Source: Flavonifractor sp. An92
Lineage (GTDB): Bacteria; Bacillota; Clostridia; Oscillospirales; Oscillospiraceae
NCBI RefSeq assembly: GCF_002159175.1
Contig: NZ_NFGZ01000006.1
Location: forward strand, 89,856 to 153,855
Reading direction: 5' to 3'
DNA: 64,000 nt
The translations under genes were made by a program, and so were the position numbers. This document shows, piece after piece, positions 7,456 to 17,100 of this stretch. Each line of letters starts with the position of its first letter. Position 1 is the first letter of the stretch. A model generated the notes under the pieces. It was given only the letters and a program-made list of their open reading frames with translations. It did no database searches and was not told the origin of the DNA.

Positions 7456-10026
7456 ATGAAACACACAGTTCGGAAGCTGGCAGCGGTCCTGACGACCCTG
7501 TGCATGCTCTTTGCCCTCTGCCCGGCAGCCCTGGCTGCTGTGCCCACCGCCACCGCCTACATCCGGGATACCGATGGGGTGGACTCTGGTGCCGTGTACG
7601 CCATCTATACCAACGAGGATGACGGCGGCAACCAGAACCGCATCCTCTACCACACCGGCAGCGGCAAGACCGACAAGGTCACCGCCTCCGTTTCCGGCGA
7701 TGAGCTGGCCCTGAACGGCGGCTTTGCCGCCTCCCGCCAGCTGTGGACCATCACCGCCGTGGAGGGCGGCTACACCGTCCGGAGCGTGGACAGCGGCCGC
7801 TATCTGGACCTGTCCCAGTCCAGCATCTCCAACCTGAACACCTCCGCCGAGGCCGTGGTCCTGACCATCGACTTTGACGAGGAGGCTGGGCTGTATACCA
7901 TCGCCTCCGGCGACAGCTACCTCTCCTTCAACTCCACCGAAAACACCGCCTTCCTGACCGGCAGCACCGGCTACGCCCTGCGTCTGTTCAAGCAGACCGA
8001 GGTGCCCGCCGAGACGGCGGACCGGGAGGACCTGATCCCCCAGCCCGGCACGACCCAGGACGAGCCCTTTGCCCCCGGCACCGGCGGCAGCAACAACTTC
8101 CGCATCCCCTCCATCATCACCCTGGACAGCGGCCGCATTCTGGCCGCCATTGACGCCCGCTGGAACCACCTGGGCGACGCCTGCGCCCTGGACACCATCG
8201 TCAGCTACTCTGACGACGGCGGCAAGACCTGGAACTACTCCTTTGCCAACTATTTTGAGGACAGCGTGGACTCCAAGCAGAGCTACGCCACTGCCTTCAT
8301 CGACCCGGTGATGGTCCAGGGCAACGACGGCACCATCTACCTGATGGTGGACCTCTTCCCCGGCGGTGTGGCCCTCAACACCGCCCCCATGGCTCCGACC
8401 AAGTCCAGCGGCTATGTGGAGATCGACGGCGTGCAGCGCCTGGTGCTGTACACCTCCGGCACCGCCTCCCAGCAGAACGACAGCAACTACGTCTCCTATG
8501 TGGGCGACTTTGAGGACGGCTACGCCAAGATCTATGACGTGGACGGCTCCGTCACCGATTACTATGTGGACGAGTATTACTACCTCTACCAGGGCGACGG
8601 CAGCGACCCCGACGCCCAGAAGATCTACTGCCAGCAGCTGGGCAGCAGCAAGTACATCCAGCAGAACCTGTTCTTCTACAACGCTGACCTGCATGTGCGC
8701 TGCGCCACCTACCTGTGGCTGCTGACCTCCACCGACGAGGGCGAGACCTGGTCCGCCCCCACCATCCTCAACCCCCAGATCCGCACCGGTGAAGACCAGT
8801 TCTACGGCGTGGGCCCCGGCGCCGGCCTCTGCCTGGAGGACGGCACCATCATGCTGCCCGCCTACACCTTCACCTCCGGCATCGCCAACAGCAACCAGAT
8901 CGCCAGCTTCATCTACTCCACCGACGGTGGTAAGACCTGGACCCGCTCCGACGACGCCACCGGTTCTGACCACTGGTCCAGCGAGAGCTGCCTGGTCCAG
9001 ATCGACGAGACCACCGTGCGCCACTTCTACCGCGACGGCTACTCCACCCTGTACTACACCGACCACACCTGGGACGGCGAGAAGTGGGTGGCCGGCGACC
9101 CGGTGGACACCGGTGTCCACAAGACCTACAACAACCAGCTCTCCGCCATCAAGTACTCCCAGCAGCTGGATGGAAAGGACGTCATCCTGCTGTCCACCGC
9201 TGCGGGTAATGCCAACAGCCGCACCAACGGCAAGATCTACACCTTCGTGGTCAACGAGGACAAGACCCTGACTCTGGTCAACACCTACGAGGTCACCGCC
9301 AGCGGCGTGTCCTACGGCTACTCCAGCCTGACCGAGATGGCCGACGGCTCCATCGCCCTGCTGTACGAGGGTGCCAGCAGCCGGAGCGTCTTTGAGGTCA
9401 TCCCCGCCTCTGATCTGGGATTCCAGGCGGACTCCATCGCCTCCCTCACCGGTCCCGCCACGGTCGGCCAGAACGTCCGCGTGCCCTACACCGTCTCCAT
9501 CGGCGGCGATATGTCCAAAATTGACAATGTGAAGCTCTCCATCACGGTCAGCGGCCTGTGCACCGGCTGGGACCTTCAGGCTCTGAACGGCTTTACCAAG
9601 CTCGAAGAAAAGGAGACCCACAACGAGGACGGCTCCGTCACCCATGAAATTATTCTCGCCTACGGCCTGTCTGATGTGCAGACCCTGTCCGACACCATCG
9701 ACGCCCTGCAGGTGTTCGTCCGCTCCTCCGCCGACCAGAAAGGCGACATCACCGTGAAGCTCAGCGACGTCACCTTCGGCAACACCACCGAAATCATCCC
9801 CGTGGAAATCGAAAATGCCACCGTTACCACCCAGGTGGTGGACATCTTTGACCTGAACAACGACGGCAAGGTGGATCAGATCGACCTGGCCATCGCCCAG
9901 AGCTTCTATCAGGCCAAGGAGGGCGACGGCAACTGGACCGAGGCCCAGAAGGCCGACCTGAACAGCGACGGTATCGTGGATCTGGAGGACCTGGTCCTGC
10001 TGGCCACCGTCATTCTGAACGCCTGA
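7456..10026 (+). CDS. Secreted exo-sialidase (GH33-type) with cohesin-like module and C-terminal type I dockerin
   Basis: This 856-residue secreted enzyme is predicted to cleave terminal sialic acids from mucin or other host glycans. A signal peptide (about 1-27, ending AALA) is followed by a beta-trefoil/lectin-like region (about 30-185). The six-bladed sialidase domain (about 205-655) has the FRIP motif at 215-218 and three Asp boxes (SYSDDGGKTW 250-259, TSTDEGETW 424-432, YSTDGGKTW 487-495). Further catalytic candidates are D233, E510, R522 or R526, R589 and the Tyr pair near 620. A beta-sandwich module at about 657-793 resembles the cohesin/X82-type module of clostridial toxins. The end is a dockerin with two calcium loops, D799-x-N-x-D-G...D810 and D834-x-N-x-D-G...D845. 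The next gene encodes a cohesin-like wall anchor. The ATG at 7456 has AAAGGAAG upstream and begins a typical signal peptide. Confidence 0.88.
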   Translation: MKHTVRKLAAVLTTLCMLFALCPAALAAVPTATAYIRDTDGVDSGAVYAIYTNEDDGGNQNRILYHTGSGKTDKVTASVSGDELALNGGFAASRQLWTITAVEGGYTVRSVDSGRYLDLSQSSISNLNTSAEAVVLTIDFDEEAGLYTIASGDSYLSFNSTENTAFLTGSTGYALRLFKQTEVPAETADREDLIPQPGTTQDEPFAPGTGGSNNFRIPSIITLDSGRILAAIDARWNHLGDACALDTIVSYSDDGGKTWNYSFANYFEDSVDSKQSYATAFIDPVMVQGNDGTIYLMVDLFPGGVALNTAPMAPTKSSGYVEIDGVQRLVLYTSGTASQQNDSNYVSYVGDFEDGYAKIYDVDGSVTDYYVDEYYYLYQGDGSDPDAQKIYCQQLGSSKYIQQNLFFYNADLHVRCATYLWLLTSTDEGETWSAPTILNPQIRTGEDQFYGVGPGAGLCLEDGTIMLPAYTFTSGIANSNQIASFIYSTDGGKTWTRSDDATGSDHWSSESCLVQIDETTVRHFYRDGYSTLYYTDHTWDGEKWVAGDPVDTGVHKTYNNQLSAIKYSQQLDGKDVILLSTAAGNANSRTNGKIYTFVVNEDKTLTLVNTYEVTASGVSYGYSSLTEMADGSIALLYEGASSRSVFEVIPASDLGFQADSIASLTGPATVGQNVRVPYTVSIGGDMSKIDNVKLSITVSGLCTGWDLQALNGFTKLEEKETHNEDGSVTHEIILAYGLSDVQTLSDTIDALQVFVRSSADQKGDITVKLSDVTFGNTTEIIPVEIENATVTTQVVDIFDLNNDGKVDQIDLAIAQSFYQAKEGDGNWTEAQKADLNSDGIVDLEDLVLLATVILNA

Positions 10027-10048
10027 TCCCCGACAGCCTAAGTGAATT

Positions 10049-10085
10049 GGCGGGGATACCGTTGGAAATCCACGGTATCCCCGCC
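10049..10085 (+). repeat. Intercistronic stem-loop between the sialidase and cohesin genes
   Basis: A 14-bp perfect stem (GGCGGGGATACCGT with its complement at 10072-10085) has a 9-nt loop and no following T-run. It ends just before the ribosome binding site of the next gene, so it may tune mRNA stability or the ratio of the two products rather than terminate. Confidence 0.7.
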
Positions 10086-10105
10086 CCGAAATGGAGGACC
10101 CAACT

Positions 10106-11227
10106 TTGAAGCGAATCATCAAACAGGCCGGTTTGGCCCTTCTGTGTGCGCTCATGCTGATGGGTGCGGCCCAGGCGGCCACCATCACCCCCTCGGTGAC
10201 CAAGGTCACTCTGTCGGAGAACCAGACTACCTTTACGGTGGATGTCTCTCTCTCGCAGAAGGAGGCCTTTGCCGGGGCGGAGTTCGGCGTGGATCTGCCG
10301 GAGGGCGTGACGGTCACCGGCGTCACCTTCCTGGACGAGGCCATCCAGAACGCCTCCAAGAGCCCCCAGCTGACCAAAGACGACCGGTACTTCTTCGGCT
10401 TCTATGACACGAAAAACCAGTTCTCCGGCTCCTATCAGGTGGCCCGTCTGACCTTCAGCTATTCCGGCAGCGCGGATGTGTCCATCACGCTGGGCCACTC
10501 CAAGATCGTCACCATTCTGGATGATGTCTCCACCTCCGGCGACACCAGCTCCGCCCCCTTCACCATCCAGGTGACCCGGGAGAGCTCCGGTGGTTCCGGC
10601 GGCGGCGGAAGCTCCGGTGGTGGTTCCTCCTCCGGCGGCGGCACCGACATTGAAGAGCCCGACACCCCGCTGGGCGACCTGCCCTACACCGATGTGGACC
10701 CCGACGCCTGGTACGCCGACGCGGTGGCCTACGCCGTGGAGAAGGGCCTGATGACCGGCACCTCTTCCACCACCTTTGCCCCCACCGCCACCCTGACCCG
10801 GTCCATGATGGCCCAGATCCTCTACAACCTGGAGGGCAAGCCCAGCCTGGACAACGAGGTCCTGGGCTACCCCTACGCCGACGTGGACGCGGACGCCTGG
10901 TATGCCGACGCGGTGTACTGGGCCCGCCTGGAGGGTCTGGTCAGCGGCTACTCCAATGAGAAGTTCGGCCCCAACGACCCCATCACCCGGGAACAGCTGG
11001 CCTCCATCCTGTACCGCTACGCGGCCTACAAGGGGGACGACGTCAGCGCCAAGGCTGACCTGAGCGCCTTTACGGACGCCTCCAGCGCCTCCGCCTGGGC
11101 GGTGGACAGCCTGAAGTGGGCTGTGTCCGAGGGCATCCTCTCCGGCAAGGGCAGCGGCCTGCTGGACCCCACCGGCACCGCCTCCCGCGCGGAAGTGGCC
11201 CAGATGTTCATGAACTACCTGAAGTAA
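10106..11227 (+). CDS. Cell-surface anchoring protein: cohesin-like domain plus three SLH domains
   Basis: This 373-residue protein has a signal peptide (about 1-24, ending AAQA) and a cohesin-like beta-sandwich at about 26-157 (VTLSENQTTFTVDVSLS...GAEFGVDLPEGVTV...QVARLTFSYS). A Gly/Ser linker covers about 160-181, and three SLH repeats lie at about 192-245, 255-307 and 320-373. SLH domains bind secondary wall polymers, so the cohesin faces outward. The likely ligand is the dockerin of the sialidase encoded just upstream. I chose the TTG at 10106 because GGAGG lies 8 nt upstream and the signal peptide starts there (MKRIIKQAGLALL). The ATG at 10091 overlaps the ribosome binding site. The cohesin assignment rests on fold-like sequence pattern, not on a search. 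Confidence 0.8.
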   Translation: MKRIIKQAGLALLCALMLMGAAQAATITPSVTKVTLSENQTTFTVDVSLSQKEAFAGAEFGVDLPEGVTVTGVTFLDEAIQNASKSPQLTKDDRYFFGFYDTKNQFSGSYQVARLTFSYSGSADVSITLGHSKIVTILDDVSTSGDTSSAPFTIQVTRESSGGSGGGGSSGGGSSSGGGTDIEEPDTPLGDLPYTDVDPDAWYADAVAYAVEKGLMTGTSSTTFAPTATLTRSMMAQILYNLEGKPSLDNEVLGYPYADVDADAWYADAVYWARLEGLVSGYSNEKFGPNDPITREQLASILYRYAAYKGDDVSAKADLSAFTDASSASAWAVDSLKWAVSEGILSGKGSGLLDPTGTASRAEVAQMFMNYLK

Positions 11228-11231
11228 CCCC

Positions 11232-11270
11232 AAAAACCGGCCCCCGCTCGATGAGCGGGGGCCGGTTTTT
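11232..11270. terminator. Bidirectional terminator between the cohesin-SLH and histidine kinase genes
   Basis: AAAAACCGGCCCCCGCT pairs with its complement around a GAT-type loop, with T-runs on both strands. It serves convergent genes ending at 11227 (+) and 11289 (-). Confidence 0.9.
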
Positions 11271-11288
11271 CTTATGGGTGGACACGGT

Positions 11289-13295
11289 TCAGATGGTGAA
11301 GGCAAAGTAAACGCCGTTGTGGCTGTTGTGTGCCTCACACTTGCCGCCGTGAAGCTCGATGATGCTCTTGGCGATGGCCAGTCCCAGGCCGGTGCCGCCG
11401 CCGGAGCGGGCCTCGTCCGCCCGGTAGAAGGTATCCCACACCTTGGCCAGCGCCTCGTCGGAGAGGGGTGGGCACTCATTTTCCACCGCGAAGGTGGTCT
11501 TGTTCCACCGCCGATAAATGGAAACGGTGATCTTGCCCCCTACGGGGGTGTATTTAACGGCGTTGGTGGCGAAGTTCTCCACCACCTGGGCAATGCGCCC
11601 CTCGTCGGCGGTGACGGTGGTATCCTCCGGGAAGCGGAAGGTCAGCTGCAATTCTTTCGCCTCGGCCGCCCGCTCCAGCTTTTCAAAGATGGACCGGGTC
11701 AGCTCCGCCAGGGAGAAGGTGTCCCGGGCCAGCTTCACCTTGCCCGCCTCCAGGCGGGAGAGGTCCAGCATCTCCAGCACCATGGCGTCCATCCGCTCGG
11801 TCTCGGAGAGGATCACGTCCAGGTATTTGTCCCGTTTATCCTCCGCAATGTGCTCCTTGAGCCCCTCGGCGTAGCTGTGCACCACCGCCAGGGGCGTTTT
11901 CAGCTCGTGGGCAATGTGGGATGTCATCTGCCGTCGGTTCTCCTCGGCGGTCTTGGCGAAGTCCAGGGCGGTGTTCAGCCGGGTGATCTCGTTCTGATCG
12001 CTCCGGCCCCGGTCGGCGGCCAGGTAGAAGCTCTGTTTCAGCGCCTCCCCCTCCCGCCAGGACCAGTCCTCCCCCGGTGCCAGGTCCAGAAGACTCTTCC
12101 GCTCCCGGAGGGCCTCCTCCACCAGCCGGACCGGCCGGATGAGCTGACGCCGGAGGATGCGCAGCACCAACAGGGTCAGCACCGCCCCCAGCAGGAAGGT
12201 GACCACATAGAACCACCGCAGCTCCCCCAGGGCGGTGCGCCAGGGGGAGGCATACACCACGCTGACCAGGTAAAAGTGCAGGGTCTCGCCCCCGTCCTCG
12301 TAGTTGAACGGGCCGTAATAATAGGGGGTGCAGTAGATGGTTCCATCGTACTCGTAGCAGTAGCTCATGCTGGCCAGAATCTGCTTCCAACCCTCAAATT
12401 TGCTCAGGTTCTGCCGTCCGTTTTTCAGCTCCGGGCCCAGGGCGGACACCAGCGCGGCGACATTCTCATACCGCTCGCCCCGGTACGAGAGGGCCGGGGA
12501 GGGTTCGTTGTAACAGACGTCGAACCAGTCGGAATAAAAAGTGACCGTCTCGGTCCCCGGGGGCAGGGCGTCGGGGTTTTCATAGAAGGTGATCCAGGGC
12601 AGATCGTATTTCTCCACGATGCCGGAGACGGTATAGCTGCCACCCCCCTGCTCCGTGAGGGCGGTCCAGAACGCACCCCGATCAATGCACTCCATGGTCA
12701 CCGGGGTGAAGGTCTCCCCGTCAAAGGAGCCGGTCAGGCGCAGGGCCTCCGCGTTGAAGTGAAAGCTGCTGTTCAACGCCTCCCTTCCCGCCTCATTGAG
12801 GTACTGTCGGTCGAAGAGGGCCCGGGCGCTGCTGTGGGAGCGCTCCTCCCCCGTCTGCCACTGTTCCTCGGTGAGGTACTCGAAATAGATATAGTCCTCC
12901 CAGCTCCCCGCCAGCAAATTGCCCTGGGCGTCAAAGGCGGCGGTGGCCTGCCAGACATACTCCTTCCCATCCCGCCGTGGCAGGAAACCGCCCTCTCCCT
13001 CGGTCAGAGGCGACCCGTGGCGGTACAAATCGTAGTCCACCGCCGTCCAGATCAGATTTTTACTGTAATTGGCATATTCGGCGTCCAGCTCTGCGATGTT
13101 GTCCATCCGGATGGCAATATTCCCCTGCATCAGCTCGTCGGCCCGCTCCCCATAGTCCTGCAAACAGCGCTCCGCGGCGTACTCGGCGGTCACCGAGGTG
13201 GTGCAGTACATTCCGGCGAGCCAGATCAGGAGTGCCAGACCTCCCACCAGGACGGTGGTGGCCGCCATGGCGCCCGGTGTGCGCAGCTTTTTCAC
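11289..13295 (-). CDS. Sensor histidine kinase with large extracytoplasmic domain
   Basis: This 668-residue kinase has transmembrane helix 1 at about 9-31, an extracytoplasmic sensor of about 330 residues with no family I recognise, and helix 2 at about 362-381. A HAMP-like linker leads to a HisKA domain with the phospho-accepting H463 in HIAHELKTP. The HATPase domain has N box NFATNAVKYTP and G box GGGTGLGLAIAKS. It phosphorylates the response regulator encoded 2 nt upstream. The GTG at 13295 has GGAGG 7 nt upstream and follows the regulator stop. The signal is unknown. Its position between two surface-protein loci makes envelope or glycan sensing possible, which is inference. Confidence 0.9.
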   Translation of the reverse strand: MKKLRTPGAMAATTVLVGGLALLIWLAGMYCTTSVTAEYAAERCLQDYGERADELMQGNIAIRMDNIAELDAEYANYSKNLIWTAVDYDLYRHGSPLTEGEGGFLPRRDGKEYVWQATAAFDAQGNLLAGSWEDYIYFEYLTEEQWQTGEERSHSSARALFDRQYLNEAGREALNSSFHFNAEALRLTGSFDGETFTPVTMECIDRGAFWTALTEQGGGSYTVSGIVEKYDLPWITFYENPDALPPGTETVTFYSDWFDVCYNEPSPALSYRGERYENVAALVSALGPELKNGRQNLSKFEGWKQILASMSYCYEYDGTIYCTPYYYGPFNYEDGGETLHFYLVSVVYASPWRTALGELRWFYVVTFLLGAVLTLLVLRILRRQLIRPVRLVEEALRERKSLLDLAPGEDWSWREGEALKQSFYLAADRGRSDQNEITRLNTALDFAKTAEENRRQMTSHIAHELKTPLAVVHSYAEGLKEHIAEDKRDKYLDVILSETERMDAMVLEMLDLSRLEAGKVKLARDTFSLAELTRSIFEKLERAAEAKELQLTFRFPEDTTVTADEGRIAQVVENFATNAVKYTPVGGKITVSIYRRWNKTTFAVENECPPLSDEALAKVWDTFYRADEARSGGGTGLGLAIAKSIIELHGGKCEAHNSHNGVYFAFTI

Positions 13296-13297
13296 AG

Positions 13298-13969
13298 TCA
13301 CCCCTCCAGTTTGTAACCCGCTTTGATGACAGTTTTGATACACCCCGCGGCATCCCCCAGCTTCTCCCGCAAACGCTTGATGTGGGTGTCCACCGCCCGG
13401 GACTCCCCCTCGTAGTCGTAGCCCCAGCACTTCACCAGCAGCTGTTCCCGGCTCAGGACCATGTTCTTGTTCACCATCAGGCAGTGCAGCAGGGCGTACT
13501 CCTTGGGGGTGAGGGAAATCTCCTGCCGCCCCACCGTCACCCGCCGGGCCGAGCGGTCCAGGGAGATGCCCCCCGCCTCCAGTCGGTCGCCGGTGCGCAT
13601 GGCCCCCCGGCTGCGGCGGATGAGGGCCATGGTCTTGGCGTAGAGCACCGACAGGGTGAAGGGCTTTGTGATGTAGTCGTCCGCCCCCAGCTCGTAGCCC
13701 AGGAGCTTGTCTTCCTCGTCGGAGAGGGCGGTGAGGAACAAGATGGGCACGTCGCTCTCCCGCCGCACCGCCCGGCACACCGAGAGGCCGTCCAGTCCGG
13801 GCATCATGATGTCCAGCAGCACCGCGTCGAAGGAGTTTTCCCCCAGAAGCTCCAGGGCTTTCAGGCCGTCCGCGGCCTCGGCGGGCTCCGCCCCCTTGCT
13901 CCGGAAGTAGTCGCACAGCACCTCCCGGAGCTTCCCCTCGTCCTCCACGATCAGGATGCGGTCCTTCAT
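13298..13969 (-). CDS. OmpR-family response regulator
   Basis: This 223-residue regulator has a receiver domain with acidic pair E9/D10, phospho-acceptor D53 (LLDIMMPG), the Thr of FLTALS and the Lys of DDYITKPF. It is followed by a winged-helix DNA-binding domain (SLTPKEYALLHCLMVNKNMVLSREQLL...VDTHIKRLREKLG). It pairs with the adjacent histidine kinase gene. A run of G residues with AGG precedes the ATG. A weak promoter (TATACT at 14052-14057 on the minus strand) lies upstream. The target genes are unknown. Confidence 0.93.
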   Translation of the reverse strand: MKDRILIVEDEGKLREVLCDYFRSKGAEPAEAADGLKALELLGENSFDAVLLDIMMPGLDGLSVCRAVRRESDVPILFLTALSDEEDKLLGYELGADDYITKPFTLSVLYAKTMALIRRSRGAMRTGDRLEAGGISLDRSARRVTVGRQEISLTPKEYALLHCLMVNKNMVLSREQLLVKCWGYDYEGESRAVDTHIKRLREKLGDAAGCIKTVIKAGYKLEG

Positions 13970-14094
13970 ACCGCCTCCCCCCTTTCACCTGAAAGATAAG
14001 CTAAAGTTTTGTACTCTCTGTGTCAGTTCGGGACACATCGGTCTTTTTCTCAGTATACCAGACCCCGCCCGCCTTGGACAGGGCTCCCCGGCGG

Positions 14095-14136
14095 AAAAAA
14101 CACCCCCCGCCTTCTGAGAAGGCGGGGGGTGTTTTT
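14095..14136 (-). terminator. Intrinsic terminator of the phosphodiester glycosidase gene
   Basis: A stem of CACCCCCCGCCTTCT with its complement (14101-14131) is flanked by A and T runs, giving TTTTTT on the minus strand after the stop codon at 14144. Confidence 0.9.
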
Positions 14137-14143
14137 CGATTCA

Positions 14144-17100
14144 TCAGAGCATCTTGTACAGGAGGACGGCCACTTCGCCCCGGGTGATGGAGGCGTTGGG
14201 GCTGATCTGTCCGTTGTAGCCGCTGACCACGCCCTGGGCAGAGAGGATCTGCATGTAGCTCAGCGCCCAGGAGGGGACGCTGGCGGCGTCGGTGGCGGTG
14301 AGCTCGGGCGAGGCATAGCCCTTGGCCTGGGTGCGGCCCAGGATGGTGATGGCCTCGGCCCGGGTGATGTTGGCGTTGGGGTTGGCGTAGAGGACGCCGC
14401 CCACATCGCTGCCGGAGAGGATGCCCAGGCCGTACATGGCCTTGATCTCACTCAGCGCCCAGGAGGGGATCTGGTCGGCGTCGGCGAAGGGCAGCTCCAC
14501 ATTCTCCCAGGCGGTCAGGTCCAGCTCCAGCCAGCGGGCCACCAGGGCGAAGAACTCCGCCCGGGTGATGTTCCGGTCGGGGGAGTAGACCAGGGCTCCG
14601 CCGGGCTCGCCGGTGCCCTGGGTCACGCCGGAGCGGTAGAGGTAGGTGGCGTACAGCCCCGCCCAGTGGTTGGTCATGTCGGTGAACACGTTCTGATTGG
14701 CGGCGCTGGGGGCCACGTCGGCCGAGGCACGGGCCAGGTTGCCGCTGGCGTCAGAGACCTCCACGGTCACCCGGTGGGCGTAGCCGTCCGAGGCCGGGAG
14801 GGTGGCGCTGAGGACGCCGGTGGCCTCATTCCAGCTCTTCTCCACCGCTTTGCCGTCATAGAGCACGGTCACGCCGTCGCCGCTGAGGTTGCGGTCCACG
14901 TCGTCGGTGACGGTGGCGGTCACCTGGTTCCCCGAGAGGGAGAGCTTGATGACCGGGGGCGTCACGTCGCTGATGTTCTCATTGGAGGTGGTGAAGTGGT
15001 CCAGCCAGAAGGAACCGCTGGCGGCGTTCTCCCCGCCGCCGTAGACCACCGACAGAGTCAGGACAGTGGCGGCGTTGGCGGGCAGTGCGGCCACCACATG
15101 CTTCCAGCCGGTGAAGTTGAGGGCGGTGATGGCCATGTTGCTGGTCTCGCCATTCCGGTCGGCCACGGTGGCGGTGAGGGTGTTGCCGGAGTTATCGCCG
15201 TAGACCCACACGCCCAGGTAGCTCTCGTTCTCCGGCAGGGGCAGGTTCACGGCCAGGCTGGCGGTGCCGGAGTCAGTGGTGTCGTAGTCCAGCTTCAGGC
15301 TCTGGCGGCCGTTGTGGACATAGGTCAGGTTGGTCTCCGCCGAGGCGGTGGCGCTGTCGGTGTTGGTGAAGGCGGACAGGTCACCCTCACAGGTCTCCAG
15401 GGTCTTGACGTGACCGGCCACCGTCACCGGGATGGTCACGCTCTTGCTGCCGTAGCTGACGGTGATGTTGCCGCTGGCGCTGTCCATGCCGGCGGTAAAG
15501 ACGCCGTTTTCATCGATGGTGCCCACCGCGCTGTCACAGGTCCAGGTGTAGCAGGTGTCCTGCGAGAGCAGGGAGAGCTTCCGCCAGGTGGCGCTGGCCT
15601 GCAGGTCCACCTGCTGGCCGGGGCTGAGGTTGAGGGTGCTGACCGCCTGGCCGCTGCTCTGGTTGGTCACGGCGATGGAGTCGGGGCTGTTCACCACCGT
15701 CACCGAGGCCACGCCGGTCCGGCCGGTGGCGCCGGTGGCCACGATCTGGGCCGTGCCGCTCTCCCCGCTGGCGGTGAAGAGGCCGTCCACCGTGATGGCG
15801 CCGTCTCCGTTCTGGATGGAGTAGGTCACCGCGTCACCGGTGTTCTGCATGGTGTAATAGGAGGTGTCCACCGGCGTGGCGCTGAACTGCACGCTGGCGC
15901 CCGAGAGGAGCAGGCTGGAGCTGGGGGTCACATAGTAGTGGTCCAGCACGCCGGTGGGCTGGAGATCGGTGGTGAGGAAGATGGCGGTACTGTTGGAGCG
16001 CTGCTGGCCGTCGGAGGGCTTGTTTTCCACACCCAGGGCACTCTCATCGGGATAGGTGGCTCCGATGGTGGTGGAGCCGCCGCCGTCCAGGGCGATGGCC
16101 TCCACACAGCCCAGCTCGATGAGCCGCATGGCGGTCTGCTCCAGCGTGCAGCCCACGCTGTACCCCGACTGGCCGCCGTCCAGGGTGTAGAAGATGACGG
16201 TGCCGTCGGACTTGATGCCGATGGCGGTACGCGCCCGGGTGGACTTGGCGTTGCTGTCACCGCTGAAGCTGCTGTAATTGACGGTACCGTTGGTCACCAG
16301 GCTGCTGGGCGCGCCGATGGCCTCCACTGCCTGGGACCAGTCGTTGGCAGTGTCCCGGCTGGTGAAGTCGATCTCCACCGTCTCGCCCACCTTGAGGGCC
16401 TTGAGCGGATCAGTCCAGGCCGCGCCGCACTGGTTGTTGACGGTGAGGACGTACTTGCCCTCCGGGATGGAGATGGAGCCGGTGGACTCCAGCACCTGCT
16501 CCACCTGGAAGACCATGCGCCCGCCGATGATCGGCTCGTCGGTGATGGTGAGGTTCACCCCGTCAGCCCGGGTGACGGTCTCCCCCACCTGGTCGGTGAC
16601 CAGGCTGAGGACCACGTCCACGCCGGCGCTGGTGTTCTGGGTGGTGGAGCTGAAGGAGCTGTTCAGCAGGGTGTAGCCGCCGGTGCTGGTGCGCACCTTG
16701 TTGAGGCCGCCGGTGATGTTGTGGCCGGTACCGCCCCAGTAGGCCTGGATGGCAATCTTGGGCTGGCCGATGAAGGCGGTGCCGTCGCTGCGGAAGCCGA
16801 TGCCCCCGTACCAGGAGCCGCTGGCGGTGCTGTCCACCGAGGGGGCGGACTCGATCACGCCGTCGGTGATGACCACACCCACCGGGGAGCCGGTGGACAG
16901 GGCGTAATAGTCGCCGTTGATGCCGCCCACCACACGCTTGCCCTGGTTTTCCAGAGACTGGGCCATGGAGGTGAGGGTGGCGCGGGAGAGGATGGTGTCT
17001 CCATAGGCGACGGTGGGGAGCACGTCGCTGTTGGGGGTGTAGGTGAGATAGTGCTCGGTGCGCAGATCGGAATATGTATCACTCCAGAAGATCTGCTGCG

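Noticed and set aside
7432..10377. Minus-strand frame of 981 codons opposite the sialidase gene
   Set aside because: The sequence is repetitive Gly/Val/His-rich shadow; the sialidase frame has Asp boxes and a dockerin.
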